Shown piece by piece: positions 1 through 8,191 of a stretch of DNA of 36,514 nt. Origin of the DNA: Hydrogenophilaceae bacterium (GTDB lineage: Bacteria > Pseudomonadota > Gammaproteobacteria > Burkholderiales > Thiobacillaceae); contig JACAED010000046.1 of the NCBI GenBank assembly GCA_013389025.1, forward strand, positions 1-36,514, in the 5' to 3' direction. The notes beneath the pieces are model-generated. The model had not been told where the DNA came from. It saw nothing but the letters and a program-made list of their open reading frames with translations, and ran no database searches. The first letter of the stretch is position 1; each line of letters starts with the position of its first letter. Both the position numbers and the translations under genes were made by a program.

Positions 1-127
1 ACAGGGCATGATAGAAACAGCCAACCAGTAAACACCGAAGAAATTTCCATGACACCTGCGATAAATCTTGCAAGCAATCGGCAGCGTTTTGCAGAATGGG
101 TTTTTCTACAACCTCGTTAGCGCCCTC

Positions 128-655
128 ATGGACACAGCCCGTAGTCACTTCAGGAAGTTGGTTTTGTGGCTTCTTGTCGCCACAAGCCTTATCGTCATAC
201 CAAAATATGTTTCAACGGACCCCGGATGGTTTGTGGCTGCCATAACGTTGGTGGCTCTCGCATATTCTTGCGCGATGATAGTGGTCAATTCTGGACGACT
301 TATTTTGAGCTTGGTGTTTAATGACGTTACAGGCATTAAGCACCTACGTATCCCAGCCGTACTGGCATTGGGGGTGATATTTCTTTTTTATGTCCTTATT
401 AGTAATGGCCTTGTTTTGTACAAAGCGCTTGAATCAAAATCAATCGAGTGTATCTATCGATATTGCAATGATATTTACACTTTCAAAGACAGCCCTGACG
501 ATTACTGGTCTTCGGTTTTGTTTTCAGCCTTCATTGAATCCATAATATTCATATTTCTCGCTTTCTCAATCTATGCTCTGTACAAGTCAGTTGCATCTAT
601 CCGTACTGGCGCTAACACTGCGTATATGGACTCCCCCAAAAAGCAAGGAAACTGA
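128..655 (+). CDS. Unrecognised four-helix membrane protein
   Basis: I do not recognise this family. From the ATG at 128 the protein is 175 aa; an in-frame TTG at 68 would add 20 residues, and neither start has a clear Shine-Dalgarno. Four hydrophobic stretches look like membrane helices: about residues 10-28, 33-55, 76-95 and 134-154. A soluble loop with two cysteines (SIECIYRYCND) lies between helices 3 and 4. The C-terminus is short and hydrophilic (SPKKQGN). The gene is visibly more AT-rich than the ribosomal and pilus genes that follow, which suggests accessory or transferred DNA. It is isolated: the next gene, xerD, is convergent and about 400 bases away. It is probably an inner-membrane protein; no function can be assigned. 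Confidence 0.6.
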   Translation: MDTARSHFRKLVLWLLVATSLIVIPKYVSTDPGWFVAAITLVALAYSCAMIVVNSGRLILSLVFNDVTGIKHLRIPAVLALGVIFLFYVLISNGLVLYKALESKSIECIYRYCNDIYTFKDSPDDYWSSVLFSAFIESIIFIFLAFSIYALYKSVASIRTGANTAYMDSPKKQGN

Positions 656-1049
656 TCGATAGGTTTGGCTGGCTGGAGTTGCGTGCAGTCGTATATCCGG
701 CATCTCTCGTGGGTTCTCTTTGACCCGTGCCGACATGGAATCTGCTCACGGCGCGCCAATCGCTACAAGCGGCAGCAGGGTATGTGCCGGCAGGGTTACC
801 GGCGTCAGTCCGTGATGAGGCAATCCTTTTGGCCATGATGGGCGATCAGTCTCTGCGCAAACGCGGGGGGATTCCTTAACCTGCTATCGCATAGGCCGTG
901 CGGCTCATTTTCTTGTTCTCCTCTCTTGTTGATAGCTGCCGGTAGGGCTCGTGGCTTTTGAGGAGGATAAGGAACCAGGGTCGAGTTGATTTTCTGTTGC
1001 TTGCAAATCAAGGCAAACCTGATTGGATTCATTTTGCCGGCTGTTTGGG
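656..1049. other. Gene-poor gap between hypothetical gene and xerD
   Basis: About 390 bases separate two convergent genes. I find no convincing gene, RNA gene or U-tailed terminator. A short imperfect palindrome (GCCGG...CCGGC, 786-803) has no T-run. The minus-strand frame directly after xerD, starting with a GTG that overlaps the xerD stop, encodes a low-hydrophobicity, Pro/Arg/Gln-rich peptide that does not look like a real protein. The purine-rich GAGGAGGATAAGG at about 960-972 resembles a ribosome binding site, but no start codon lies at a suitable distance. Confidence 0.4.
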
Positions 1050-1958
1050 TCACCCCCTTGGATGATGTTGTCTGTGCAACTGCTTGAGCCGTTCACGCGC
1101 GACGTGGGTGTATATCTGCGTGGTGGAAATGTCGGCGTGGCCCAATAGCATTTGCACGGCGCGCAGGTCGGCGCCGTGGGCGAGCAGGTGGGTGGCGAAG
1201 GCGTGGCGCAGGGTGTGGGGCGAAAGCGGCTTGTGGATGCCGGCGGTTCTCGCGTGCCGTTTCAGCAGGTGCCAGAAGGCTTGCCGGGTCATGCTACTTC
1301 CGCGCGGGGTGACGAACACTTCGGCGCAGGCCTTCCCATTTAATAGCAACGGGCGCGATTCTCTGAGATAGCGCGACAGCCAGTGCTGGGCTTCTTCGCC
1401 CAGCGGGACGAGCCGGTCCTTGCCGCCTTTGCCGGTGACGCGCAGCACGGCGGCGTTGAGGTCAAGATTCAGCAGCTTTAGTCCCACCAGTTCGGACACG
1501 CGCAAGCCGGTGGCATAAAGCGTTTCGATCATGGCGCGGTCGCGCAGGCCGGCCGGGGTGCTGATATCGGGTGCAACAAGCAGGCTTTCCACTTCGGATT
1601 CGGACAGCACTTTCGGCAAAGACCTTGGCAGTTTGGGGGTGTCCAGATACTGGGTGGGGTCGTTTTCGATCAGGTTTTCGCGCGCAAGAAAGCGGTAAAA
1701 CCGGCGCAGGCTGGCGGTGTAGCGTGCCGCCGTGCGAGGCTTGGCTTTGGCGGCAAAGCGGTAGGCGAGATAGGCGTCGATGTCCATTGCGGCGGCTTCG
1801 ATCAGGGTGTGGTGGCGTGTTTCGTTCAACCAATCAGAAAACGCCTTCAGGTCGCGGCGGTAGGCAGACAGGGTATTCTGCGACAGCCCGTCTTCCAGCC
1901 ACAGCCGGTCGCAAAAGCGATCGATCAGGTCGCTGGTTTCGCTATTCGCCTTGCTCAT
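1050..1958 (-). CDS. xerD: Tyrosine recombinase XerD
   Basis: Site-specific tyrosine recombinase that, with XerC, resolves chromosome dimers at dif under FtsK control. The protein is 302 aa, normal for XerD (about 298). The N-terminal SAM-like core-binding domain covers roughly residues 8-92 and the catalytic domain 115-295. The full catalytic set is visible: Arg153 (GLRVSEL), Lys177 (TGKGGKDR), His248 and Arg251 (PHTLRH), His274 (LLGHADIS) and the nucleophile Tyr283 (TQIYTHV). Its start overlaps the ogt stop as ATGA, so translation is probably coupled to ogt. The KGGKDRLVPLG and LLAHGADLRAVQMLLGH stretches fit XerD better than an integron or phage integrase, and no attachment site or cargo is seen nearby. 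Confidence 0.95.
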   Translation of the reverse strand: MSKANSETSDLIDRFCDRLWLEDGLSQNTLSAYRRDLKAFSDWLNETRHHTLIEAAAMDIDAYLAYRFAAKAKPRTAARYTASLRRFYRFLARENLIENDPTQYLDTPKLPRSLPKVLSESEVESLLVAPDISTPAGLRDRAMIETLYATGLRVSELVGLKLLNLDLNAAVLRVTGKGGKDRLVPLGEEAQHWLSRYLRESRPLLLNGKACAEVFVTPRGSSMTRQAFWHLLKRHARTAGIHKPLSPHTLRHAFATHLLAHGADLRAVQMLLGHADISTTQIYTHVARERLKQLHRQHHPRG

Positions 1959-2416
1959 GGGGCGCGCTCATGCGCCAGCAGCCAAGATTTGATATTGAGC
2001 GGCCCGAGGTATCGGGTTTTCATGAAACCGCCAATCCCTGAAGCAGACACCACGCGATGACAGGGCACGATGACGGGAATGGGGTTGGCGCCGCATGCGC
2101 CGCCAATCGCGCGGGCAGCCGTGTTGAGTTTCGTTGCCAGTTGGCCATACGTCAGGGGCGTGCCGGCAGGGATGCCGCACAATGCTTTCCAGACTCGTTG
2201 TTGAAATGGGGTGCCGTCCAGTTTCATCGGCAGATCGAAAACGTGGCGGGGATTTTTGAAATAGGCCGTAAGTTGCGCCTCGGTTTCCTTGAGGATCGGG
2301 GTATTTGCTTTCTTGAGCGGCACCCGCTCAAGCAGAAACTCGATGCCGATCAGATGATCGGCATCGGCCGTCAGCCTCAGTTGGCCGAAAGGAGCAGTGA
2401 TGATGGCCTGGTCCAT
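1955..2416 (-). CDS. ogt: Methylated-DNA--protein-cysteine methyltransferase
   Basis: Suicide DNA-repair enzyme that transfers the O6-alkyl group from guanine (or O4 from thymine) to its own cysteine. From the ATG at 2416 it is 153 aa; a longer frame runs upstream through the rplS terminator and is not a plausible start. The active-site signature PCHRVV is present with Cys119. The helix-turn-helix region before it (PLTYGQLATKLNTAARAIGGA, approximately residues 88-107) contains the usual recognition-helix pattern. There is no Ada-type N-terminal domain, so it is a stand-alone Ogt/AGT. It sits between rplS and xerD and overlaps xerD by ATGA. Confidence 0.93.
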   Translation of the reverse strand: MDQAIITAPFGQLRLTADADHLIGIEFLLERVPLKKANTPILKETEAQLTAYFKNPRHVFDLPMKLDGTPFQQRVWKALCGIPAGTPLTYGQLATKLNTAARAIGGACGANPIPVIVPCHRVVSASGIGGFMKTRYLGPLNIKSWLLAHERAP

Positions 2417-2443
2417 GGCGCATTCTACTGCGCTTAAGAAAAT

Positions 2444-2473
2444 AAAAAAGCCGCGCACCGCGCGGCTTTTTTT
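2444..2473. terminator. Bidirectional intrinsic terminator after rplS
   Basis: A 6-bp perfect GC stem (GCCGCG 2450-2455 and CGCGGC 2461-2466) with a 5-nt loop is flanked by an A-run (2444-2449) and a T-run (2467-2473), so either strand would yield a stem followed by U residues. On the minus strand it lies just after the rplS stop (2489) and before the ogt start (2416), so it most likely ends the rpsP-rplS transcript and separates ogt-xerD from it. Confidence 0.85.
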
Positions 2474-2488
2474 GCTGGCAAGCAGGGC

Positions 2489-2869
2489 TTATTCCGTAGC
2501 CGCGGCTTTGGCGCGGTTGGGCAGCTTTTCCTTGATGCGGGCGCTCTTGCCTGAGCGGTCGCGCAGATAATAGAGCTTGGCGCGGCGCACGTCACCGCGG
2601 CGCTTGACTTCGATGCTGGCGACCTGGGGTGAATAGGTCTGGAAAGTGCGCTCGACGCCTTCGCCGGCGGAAATCTTGCGCACGGTAAAGGCCGAATTGA
2701 GGCCGCGATTGCGCTTGCCGATGACGACGCCTTCGTAGGCCTGCAAACGCTCCTTGTCGCCTTCCTTCACTTTTACCTGCACGACCACGGTGTCGCCGGG
2801 CGCGAAGTCGGGAATGGTTTTGCCCAGGCGGGCGATTTCTTCCTGTTCCAGTTGTTCGATGATGTTCAT
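2489..2869 (-). CDS. rplS: 50S ribosomal protein L19
   Basis: Large-subunit protein at the 30S/50S interface. From the ATG at 2869 ([15 protein letters not shown]) it is 126 aa. This start is preferred over the frame's upstream ATG at 2917 because it has AAAGGAAG just upstream and matches the usual L19 N-terminus. Conserved segments include [29 protein letters not shown], approximately residues 22-50, and the C-terminal [22 protein letters not shown] region. The tail ([10 protein letters not shown]) is slightly extended. It is the last gene of the rpsP-rimM-trmD-rplS cluster, 57 nt after trmD, and is followed by a strong terminator. Confidence 0.97.
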   Translation of the reverse strand: MNIIEQLEQEEIARLGKTIPDFAPGDTVVVQVKVKEGDKERLQAYEGVVIGKRNRGLNSAFTVRKISAGEGVERTFQTYSPQVASIEVKRRGDVRRAKLYYLRDRSGKSARIKEKLPNRAKAAATE

Positions 2870-2926
2870 TTCATCTTCCTTTTCATGTCGCGAATTGGTT
2901 TGCTGTTGGGCAAACATTGCGCGGTT

Positions 2927-3694
2927 TCAATAGCCCTTGCGGGCCGCCCAAGCCCGACGGGTTTCTTCGTCGAGCAAATCCATTTCGGCCGGGTTCATTT
3001 CCCGCTTATCCAGCAGGTCGGGCCGTATTTCGGCGGTCTGTTTCAGGCGCTGCGCCAGCCGCCAGCGTTCGATGGCCTTGTGGTTGCCCGACAACAGCAC
3101 GTCGGGCACTGCCTCGCCCCGGTAGACCTCGGGCCGGGTGTAACAGGGCGCATCGAGCAGCCCGTCCACAAACGATTCCTGCAAGGCGGATTCCGCGTTG
3201 TTCAAACTGCCTGGCAGTTGCCGGATGACCGCATCCATGACCGCCAGCGCGGGAATCTCGCCGCCCGAGAGGACAAAATCACCCAGCGAAATTTCCTCGT
3301 CTACCCGGCGGCGCAAAAACCGTTCGTCCACGCCTTCGTAACGCCCCGCGATCAGCGTCAGCGCAGGACGGCTGGCCAGTTCGATCACCTTTGGATGATC
3401 CAGCGGCCTGCCGCGCGGCGTGAAATAAATCACATGCGATGCGGCGCCTGCCTGTTTCAATTCTGCCTCGATGGCGTCCATCGCCGCATCCAGCGGCTCG
3501 GCCAGCATCACCATACCGGGCCCGCCGCCGTAGGGCCGATCGTCCACCGTGCGGTAATTGTCGGTGGCGAAATCCCGCGGGTTCCAGGCCTTGAAGCTGA
3601 AGAGGCCACGATCCATCGCGCGCCCGGTAATGCCAAAATCCAGCAATGCATCAAACAGGGCCGGGAACAGGGTGATGACATCAAATCGCATCAT
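2927..3694 (-). CDS. trmD: tRNA (guanine-N1)-methyltransferase TrmD
   Basis: SPOUT-class methyltransferase that makes m1G37 in tRNAs reading CNN codons, protecting against +1 frameshifting. It is 255 aa, the family's usual length. It begins [14 protein letters not shown]; either of the two adjacent ATGs (3694 or 3691) may be used. The knot-forming and AdoMet-binding elements are visible: [13 protein letters not shown] near residue 52, [11 protein letters not shown] near 116 and [21 protein letters not shown] near 145. The gene starts 6 nt after the rimM stop, so it is co-transcribed and probably translationally coupled. Confidence 0.97.
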   Translation of the reverse strand: MMRFDVITLFPALFDALLDFGITGRAMDRGLFSFKAWNPRDFATDNYRTVDDRPYGGGPGMVMLAEPLDAAMDAIEAELKQAGAASHVIYFTPRGRPLDHPKVIELASRPALTLIAGRYEGVDERFLRRRVDEEISLGDFVLSGGEIPALAVMDAVIRQLPGSLNNAESALQESFVDGLLDAPCYTRPEVYRGEAVPDVLLSGNHKAIERWRLAQRLKQTAEIRPDLLDKREMNPAEMDLLDEETRRAWAARKGY

Positions 3695-3700
3695 GAAACC

Positions 3701-4210
3701 CTAGTAATCCAGCCCCCAATCCACTTCGATGATGCCCTGCGCCAAATCCACATTCAGCACATAGACCCCAACGAAGGGAATCAGGTGTTCCTTTTCGTTT
3801 TTTACCACCAGCACGTCGTGCGCGCCGGTTTCCAGCAGTTTGACCACGTGCCCCAGCTCGACGCCTTCGCGGTTGACGACGGTCAAGCCGATGAGGTCTT
3901 CCCAGTAGTATTCGTTGTCTTCCGGTTCCGGAAGCTCGTCGCGGAAAACCGCGATTTCCTGGCCGCGCAGGGCGAATGCGGCATCCCTGTCATTGCAGCC
4001 GGCCAGTTTGGCGATGATTGACTGGCCGCGAATGCCGGCTTCCTCGATTTCGGCTTCTTGCCAGTTATCCTGGCTGCCAATCTGCCAGACCGGGTAATCC
4101 AGCAGGGCATCCAGGGTTTCGGTAAAAGGCTGAATCCTGACCCATCCCTTGATGCCATACGGTCCGGCAATTCGTCCCATCACCACTCTGGGGGCTTGCG
4201 GATCCCCCAT
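3701..4210 (-). CDS. rimM: 16S rRNA processing protein RimM
   Basis: Ribosome maturation factor that binds S19 and helps assemble the 30S head. It is 169 aa, with an N-terminal RimM barrel (VVMGRIAGPYGIKGWVRI, about residues 9-26) and a C-terminal PRC-barrel (YYWEDLIGLTVVNREGVELGHV onward, with HLIPFVGVYVLNVDLAQG and the terminal DWGLDY). The start is the ATG at 4210, 10 nt after the rpsP stop. Order and spacing are those of the classical rpsP-rimM-trmD-rplS operon. Confidence 0.96.
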   Translation of the reverse strand: MGDPQAPRVVMGRIAGPYGIKGWVRIQPFTETLDALLDYPVWQIGSQDNWQEAEIEEAGIRGQSIIAKLAGCNDRDAAFALRGQEIAVFRDELPEPEDNEYYWEDLIGLTVVNREGVELGHVVKLLETGAHDVLVVKNEKEHLIPFVGVYVLNVDLAQGIIEVDWGLDY

Positions 4211-4220
4211 GCCGGATCGG

Positions 4221-4469
4221 TCAGGCAGCGGCCTTGCCCTGCTTGACCAGGCGAGTCACGGTGTCGGACAGCTTGGCGCCGTGCTTGACCCAGTGCTCCA
4301 CGCGGGCCAGGTCGATGCGGGTCGACTCCACGCCTTCCTTGGCGACCGGGTTGTGAAAGCCCAGACGCTCGATGAAACGGCCGTCGCGGCGGCTGCGGGA
4401 ATCGGCAACCACGACATTGTAGTAAGGACGGTTCTTGGAACCGCCACGGGAAAGACGAATGACTACCAT
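4221..4469 (-). CDS. rpsP: 30S ribosomal protein S16
   Basis: Small-subunit protein S16, 82 aa, beginning [20 protein letters not shown], with the conserved [14 protein letters not shown] segment near residues 29-42. It is needed for assembly of the 16S 5' domain. It leads the rpsP-rimM-trmD-rplS cluster and lies 94 nt downstream of ffh on the same strand. The ffh-rpsP gap contains a possible -10 (TAAAAT on the minus strand near 4509) and could hold a separate promoter, but I see no strong -35. Confidence 0.97.
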   Translation of the reverse strand: MVVIRLSRGGSKNRPYYNVVVADSRSRRDGRFIERLGFHNPVAKEGVESTRIDLARVEHWVKHGAKLSDTVTRLVKQGKAAA

Positions 4470-4563
4470 GGCTTCAATCCAGTTTGGAAATCGGAAAACA
4501 GCGAATTTTATGCCAAAAAGCGGTTTTTTGCCATAGGGCTGGAAGGGGCTGCTTGGGAAGCGC

Positions 4564-5907
4564 TTACTTCATCCCCGGCAGCATGCCTTTCATGCCACGC
4601 ATCATTTTGCCCAGGCCGCCCTTGGACATCATTTTCATCATCTTCTGCGCCTGTTCGAACTGGTTGAGCAGTTTATTGACCTCCTGCACCTGAACCCCGG
4701 CGCCAGCGGCAATCCGGCGCTTGCGCGAGGCCTTGATGAGTTCGGGCTGGCGTCGCTCCTGTTTGGTCATGGAATTGATGATGCCTTCCACCCGGTTGAT
4801 GGCTTTGTCTTCGTTGCCGGTTAGCTGGGGCGCCTGACCCATGCCTGGCAGCTTGTCCATCAGTGCCGACAGCCCCCCCATCTTGCGCATCTGGATGATT
4901 TGCGATTTGAAATCCTCCAGATCGAAGTTCTTGCCTTTCTTGACCTTGTCAGCGAGTTTTTTGGCCTCGGCGATATCGATCGAAGCCTGCGCTTGCTCGA
5001 CCAGCGAGAGCACATCGCCCATGCCCAGGATGCGGGATGCCATACGCTCGGGATGGAAAGGCTCCAGCCCGTCGGATTTTTCCCCCACGCCGACGAACTT
5101 GATCGGCTTGCCGGTAATCTGGCGGACGGAAAGCGCCGCGCCGCCGCGCGCATCGCCATCCAGTTTGGTGAGGATCACGCCGGTCAGGGGGAGGGTGTCG
5201 CTAAAGGCCTTGGCCACATTGACGGCGTCCTGGCCCTGCATGGCATCGACCACAAACAGGGTTTCGATCGGGTTGAGCGCTGCGTGCAGGTCGCGGATTT
5301 CCGCCATCATCGCTTCGTCGATGGCGAGCCGCCCAGCGGTATCGACAATCAGCACGTCGAAGAACTGCTTGCGCGCATGATCCTGGGCAGCGCGGGCGAT
5401 GGCGACAGGATTGTTGAGTGCGCCGGCCTCGAAAAAGGCGACGTCGAGCTGCTTGCCGAGTTGCCGGAGCTGATCGATTGCGGCGGGTCGGTAGACGTCG
5501 CACGACGCCAGCAGGACTTTTTTCTTGCGTGATTTCAGCAGCCGGGCGAGCTTGCCGCTGCTGGTGGTTTTGCCGGAACCCTGCAAACCAGCCATGAGGA
5601 TGATTGCGGGCGGCTGGGCGGCCAGGTTCAGATCGGACGTATCGCCGCCCATCAGGCGGGTCAATTCGTCGTGAACTATGCCGATCAGCGCCTGACCGGG
5701 CGTCAGGCTTTGCAGGACTTCCGCGCCCATGGCCTTGATCTTGACCGCATCGATGAACTGCTTGACCACTGGCAAGGCCACGTCGGCTTCCAGCAGGGCC
5801 ATGCGCACCTGTCTGAGCGTATCCTGGATGTTGGTTTCGGTGATGCGGGCCTGTCCGCGCAGAGTCTTGACAACACCGGCCAGGCGGCCGGTCAGGTTTT
5901 CAAACAT
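4564..5907 (-). CDS. ffh: Signal recognition particle protein Ffh
   Basis: SRP54 GTPase that, with 4.5S RNA, binds signal sequences of nascent membrane proteins and docks with FtsY. It is 447 aa. The N-domain covers about residues 1-85. The G-domain has the P-loop [14 protein letters not shown] (about 106-119), [19 protein letters not shown] and the [14 protein letters not shown] closing segment. The methionine-rich M-domain carries the 4.5S RNA-binding helix [11 protein letters not shown] and ends in a Met/Gly/Lys tail ([14 protein letters not shown]). It is upstream of rpsP on the same strand and divergent from the CcsA-like gene. Confidence 0.97.
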   Translation of the reverse strand: MFENLTGRLAGVVKTLRGQARITETNIQDTLRQVRMALLEADVALPVVKQFIDAVKIKAMGAEVLQSLTPGQALIGIVHDELTRLMGGDTSDLNLAAQPPAIILMAGLQGSGKTTSSGKLARLLKSRKKKVLLASCDVYRPAAIDQLRQLGKQLDVAFFEAGALNNPVAIARAAQDHARKQFFDVLIVDTAGRLAIDEAMMAEIRDLHAALNPIETLFVVDAMQGQDAVNVAKAFSDTLPLTGVILTKLDGDARGGAALSVRQITGKPIKFVGVGEKSDGLEPFHPERMASRILGMGDVLSLVEQAQASIDIAEAKKLADKVKKGKNFDLEDFKSQIIQMRKMGGLSALMDKLPGMGQAPQLTGNEDKAINRVEGIINSMTKQERRQPELIKASRKRRIAAGAGVQVQEVNKLLNQFEQAQKMMKMMSKGGLGKMMRGMKGMLPGMK

Positions 5908-5997
5908 ATCATTTCCTCGTCGGACTTCCTTGATCCGGGGGCTGGATGGATAATAGGCCCAATCCTTAATATTTTGGACGCTTTGTCTATTCTACCA

Positions 5998-6801
5998 ATG
6001 CCGGTTTTTGCCCTCACTTCATTTACGGCCGCCGTTCTTTATGCTACAGCGGCATGGCAATTCTTGCGTGGGGAGGGGTTCCGGAACAAGAAAATCTGGG
6101 TTTCGGCCATACTGCTTGCAGGTATCGTGATTCATGCCGCCCTGCTGGGCGCTAGCGTGTTTCGCCCGAATGCGATCCATCTTGGATTTTCCAATGCAGT
6201 TTCCCTGATTGCATGGCTTTCGGTTTCGGTTTATGCGCTGACCGCGCTTAAAGTGCCTTTGCCGGGAATACAGGGCTGGGTGGCTGGCGTGGCGGCAGTG
6301 GGTGTATTGTTGCCGCTGGTTTTGCCGGACGCGCGTGCAATTCCCAATTCAAACGCATTCGGCTTCCGGGCGCATCTGGTGCTTTCCTTGCTGGCCTATT
6401 GCCTGCTGTTCATTGCGGCCTTGCAGGCGCTGTTGATGTCGGCTTTCGAAAAAAAACTGCACCATGGCGCCAGCGCCGCAGGCATGCCCGGAATGCCACC
6501 CTTGCTGACCCTGGAATCGGTGTTGTTCAAGCTGATCGGAGCCGGCTTCATTCTGCTGACGCTGGCGGTTGGTAGCGGCATCCTCTTTTCCGAGGAAGTC
6601 TTTGGCAAGGCCATGAGCTTCAGTCATAAAACGCTTTTTGCCATCCTGTCTTGGCTGGTGTTTGGCGCCTTACTGGCCGGGCGTCTGATCTGGGGCTGGC
6701 GTGGTCGTCTGGCCGTGCGCTGGACGATTACCGGCTTTGTCATGTTGCTGCTGGCCTATGTCGGCAGCAAATTCGTTCTGGAAATCCTGCTGCATCGCTG
6801 A
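5998..6801 (+). CDS. Cytochrome c assembly (CcsA/YpjD-like) membrane protein
   Basis: Polytopic inner-membrane protein of the CcsA/HemX/YpjD family (267 aa from the ATG at 5998, MPVFALTSFTAAVLYA). Eight or so hydrophobic helices are visible. The central FRAHLVLSLLAYCLLFIAALQALL segment and the terminal AYVGSKFVLEILLHR are typical of the YpjD branch found beside ffh and corB in proteobacteria. The frame is open well upstream but runs antisense to ffh, so the later start is preferred; an in-frame TTG at about 5974 is an alternative. Related proteins bind or handle heme, but for YpjD homologs the role is not settled. It is followed 29 nt later by the CorB-type gene. Confidence 0.85.
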   Translation: MPVFALTSFTAAVLYATAAWQFLRGEGFRNKKIWVSAILLAGIVIHAALLGASVFRPNAIHLGFSNAVSLIAWLSVSVYALTALKVPLPGIQGWVAGVAAVGVLLPLVLPDARAIPNSNAFGFRAHLVLSLLAYCLLFIAALQALLMSAFEKKLHHGASAAGMPGMPPLLTLESVLFKLIGAGFILLTLAVGSGILFSEEVFGKAMSFSHKTLFAILSWLVFGALLAGRLIWGWRGRLAVRWTITGFVMLLLAYVGSKFVLEILLHR

Positions 6802-6830
6802 CGATATCGCTGAATCCTGGCTGAAATTCC

Positions 6831-8105
6831 TTGGACAATATTTCCACAAGCACGCTGTTTATAGTCTTGGCGGTGTTGCTGACGCTTTCCGGTTTTTTCT
6901 CGGCCAGCGAAACAGCCATGATGGCGATCAACCGTTACAGGCTCAAACATCAGGCTGAAAAGGGCCATCGGGGCGCCAGGCTGACGCTTGCACTTCTCAA
7001 TAAAACCGACAAGCTGCTCGGCGTGATCCTGCTGGGCAATAACCTGGTCAATACCGCTGCCGCAACCTTGTCCACGGTTCTGGCGATACGGTTGTTTGGC
7101 GAGGGTGAGGTCACGCTATTTGTTGCAACCTCAGTGCTGACGTTTTTGATTCTGGTCTTCAGCGAAGTCACTCCCAAGGTTATTGGCGCGTCGTTTCCGG
7201 AACGCATCGCCTATCCCGCCAGCTTTGTGCTGACGCCATTGCTCAGGCTGGCATACCCCATCGTCTGGTTCGTCAATCTGTTTGTGCAGGGGTTGCTGAA
7301 ACTGTTGCGAATCAAGCCCCGACAGGATGACGACAGCAACATGCTGGGCCTGGAAGAATTGCGGACCGTGGTCATGGAGTCTTCCAAGCTGCTGCCGCGC
7401 ACGCACCGTAAAATCATGCTGAACTTGCTGGATCTGGAGCGCATCACGGTGGATGACGTGATGACCCCCAGAAACCAGATCGAGGCCATCGACCTCAACG
7501 CGGAGCCTGACAAACTGGCCCAGCAGATTGCGACCAGTCATCATACAAGGTTGCTGGTTTATGACGGATCGCTGGACCGGGTGTCAGGAATTTTGCATGT
7601 CCGAAGGGTGCTGCACCCATTGTCAAGTGGGGAGTTGACCGTGGAAACCTTGAAGGAGGTTTTGCAGGAACCCTACTATGTCCCGGTTGGCACCCCGCTT
7701 TTTACCCAGCTGCGCCATTTCCAGGAAAACCAGAAGCGGCTGGCGATTGTGGTGGATGAATACGGGGAACTCCAGGGCCTGGTTACGCTTGAAGACCTAC
7801 TCGAGGAAATGGTGGGCGAATTCACCACGCAGGCGCCTTCGCAAATGGGCTGGCTCAGGCAAATGGAGGATGGCAGCTGGATGGTGGAAGGGTCCGCTCT
7901 GGTCAGGCATATAAACCGCAAGCTTGGACTGGCATTACCCCTGGAAGGTCCAAAAACGCTGAATGGATTATTGCTCGAAAGTCTTGAAAGCATCCCTGAG
8001 GCGGGTGTTAGCATCAAAATCGGCGACATTCCCATAGAAATCGTGCAAACTCAGGATCGGGCGGTCAAGGTTGCGAGGATCATCCCCTTGGTTCAGGATG
8101 AATAG
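6831..8105 (+). CDS. CNNM/CorB-type DUF21-CBS transporter-like protein
   Basis: Membrane protein of the HlyC/CorC (CorB, YfjD, CNNM) family, 424 aa. The N-terminal DUF21 membrane domain has about four helices in residues 1-180 and the usual motif SGFFSASETAMMAINRYRLK. Two CBS domains follow at about residues 205-325 (VDDVMTPRNQIEAIDL; RLAIVVDEYGELQGLVTLEDLLEEMVGE). A C-terminal CorC_HlyC domain follows. Family members are linked to Mg2+/Co2+ efflux or tolerance. The start is a TTG at 6831 (read as MDNIST): it reproduces the family's usual N-terminus, and the next ATG would delete the first helix. The ribosome binding site is weak. Confidence 0.88.
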   Translation: MDNISTSTLFIVLAVLLTLSGFFSASETAMMAINRYRLKHQAEKGHRGARLTLALLNKTDKLLGVILLGNNLVNTAAATLSTVLAIRLFGEGEVTLFVATSVLTFLILVFSEVTPKVIGASFPERIAYPASFVLTPLLRLAYPIVWFVNLFVQGLLKLLRIKPRQDDDSNMLGLEELRTVVMESSKLLPRTHRKIMLNLLDLERITVDDVMTPRNQIEAIDLNAEPDKLAQQIATSHHTRLLVYDGSLDRVSGILHVRRVLHPLSSGELTVETLKEVLQEPYYVPVGTPLFTQLRHFQENQKRLAIVVDEYGELQGLVTLEDLLEEMVGEFTTQAPSQMGWLRQMEDGSWMVEGSALVRHINRKLGLALPLEGPKTLNGLLLESLESIPEAGVSIKIGDIPIEIVQTQDRAVKVARIIPLVQDE

Positions 8106-8191
8106 GGATTCACGCTGGGCAATCTGATGACAAAACGCTCAATTTTTTGCGAAAGGGGGCCGATAAGGACGTGTCAAGACATAAAAATCCC

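Noticed and set aside
805-1053. 82-codon minus-strand frame overlapping the xerD stop by GTGA
   Set aside because: No recognisable domain, uneven composition, GTG start without separate ribosome binding site; looks like non-coding sequence although the coupling geometry is tidy.
2852-4021. 389-codon plus-strand frame
   Set aside because: Fully antisense to trmD, rplS and rimM, whose protein motifs are unmistakable; a GC-rich shadow frame.
4500-4535. A/T-run palindrome-like sequence between ffh and rpsP (CCAAAAAGCGGTTTTTTGCC)
   Set aside because: The GC ends do not pair in the correct orientation, so it is not a true terminator hairpin.
4300-4667. Plus-strand frame over rpsP and the ffh-rpsP gap
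   Set aside because: Antisense to rpsP and ffh, with no start signal.
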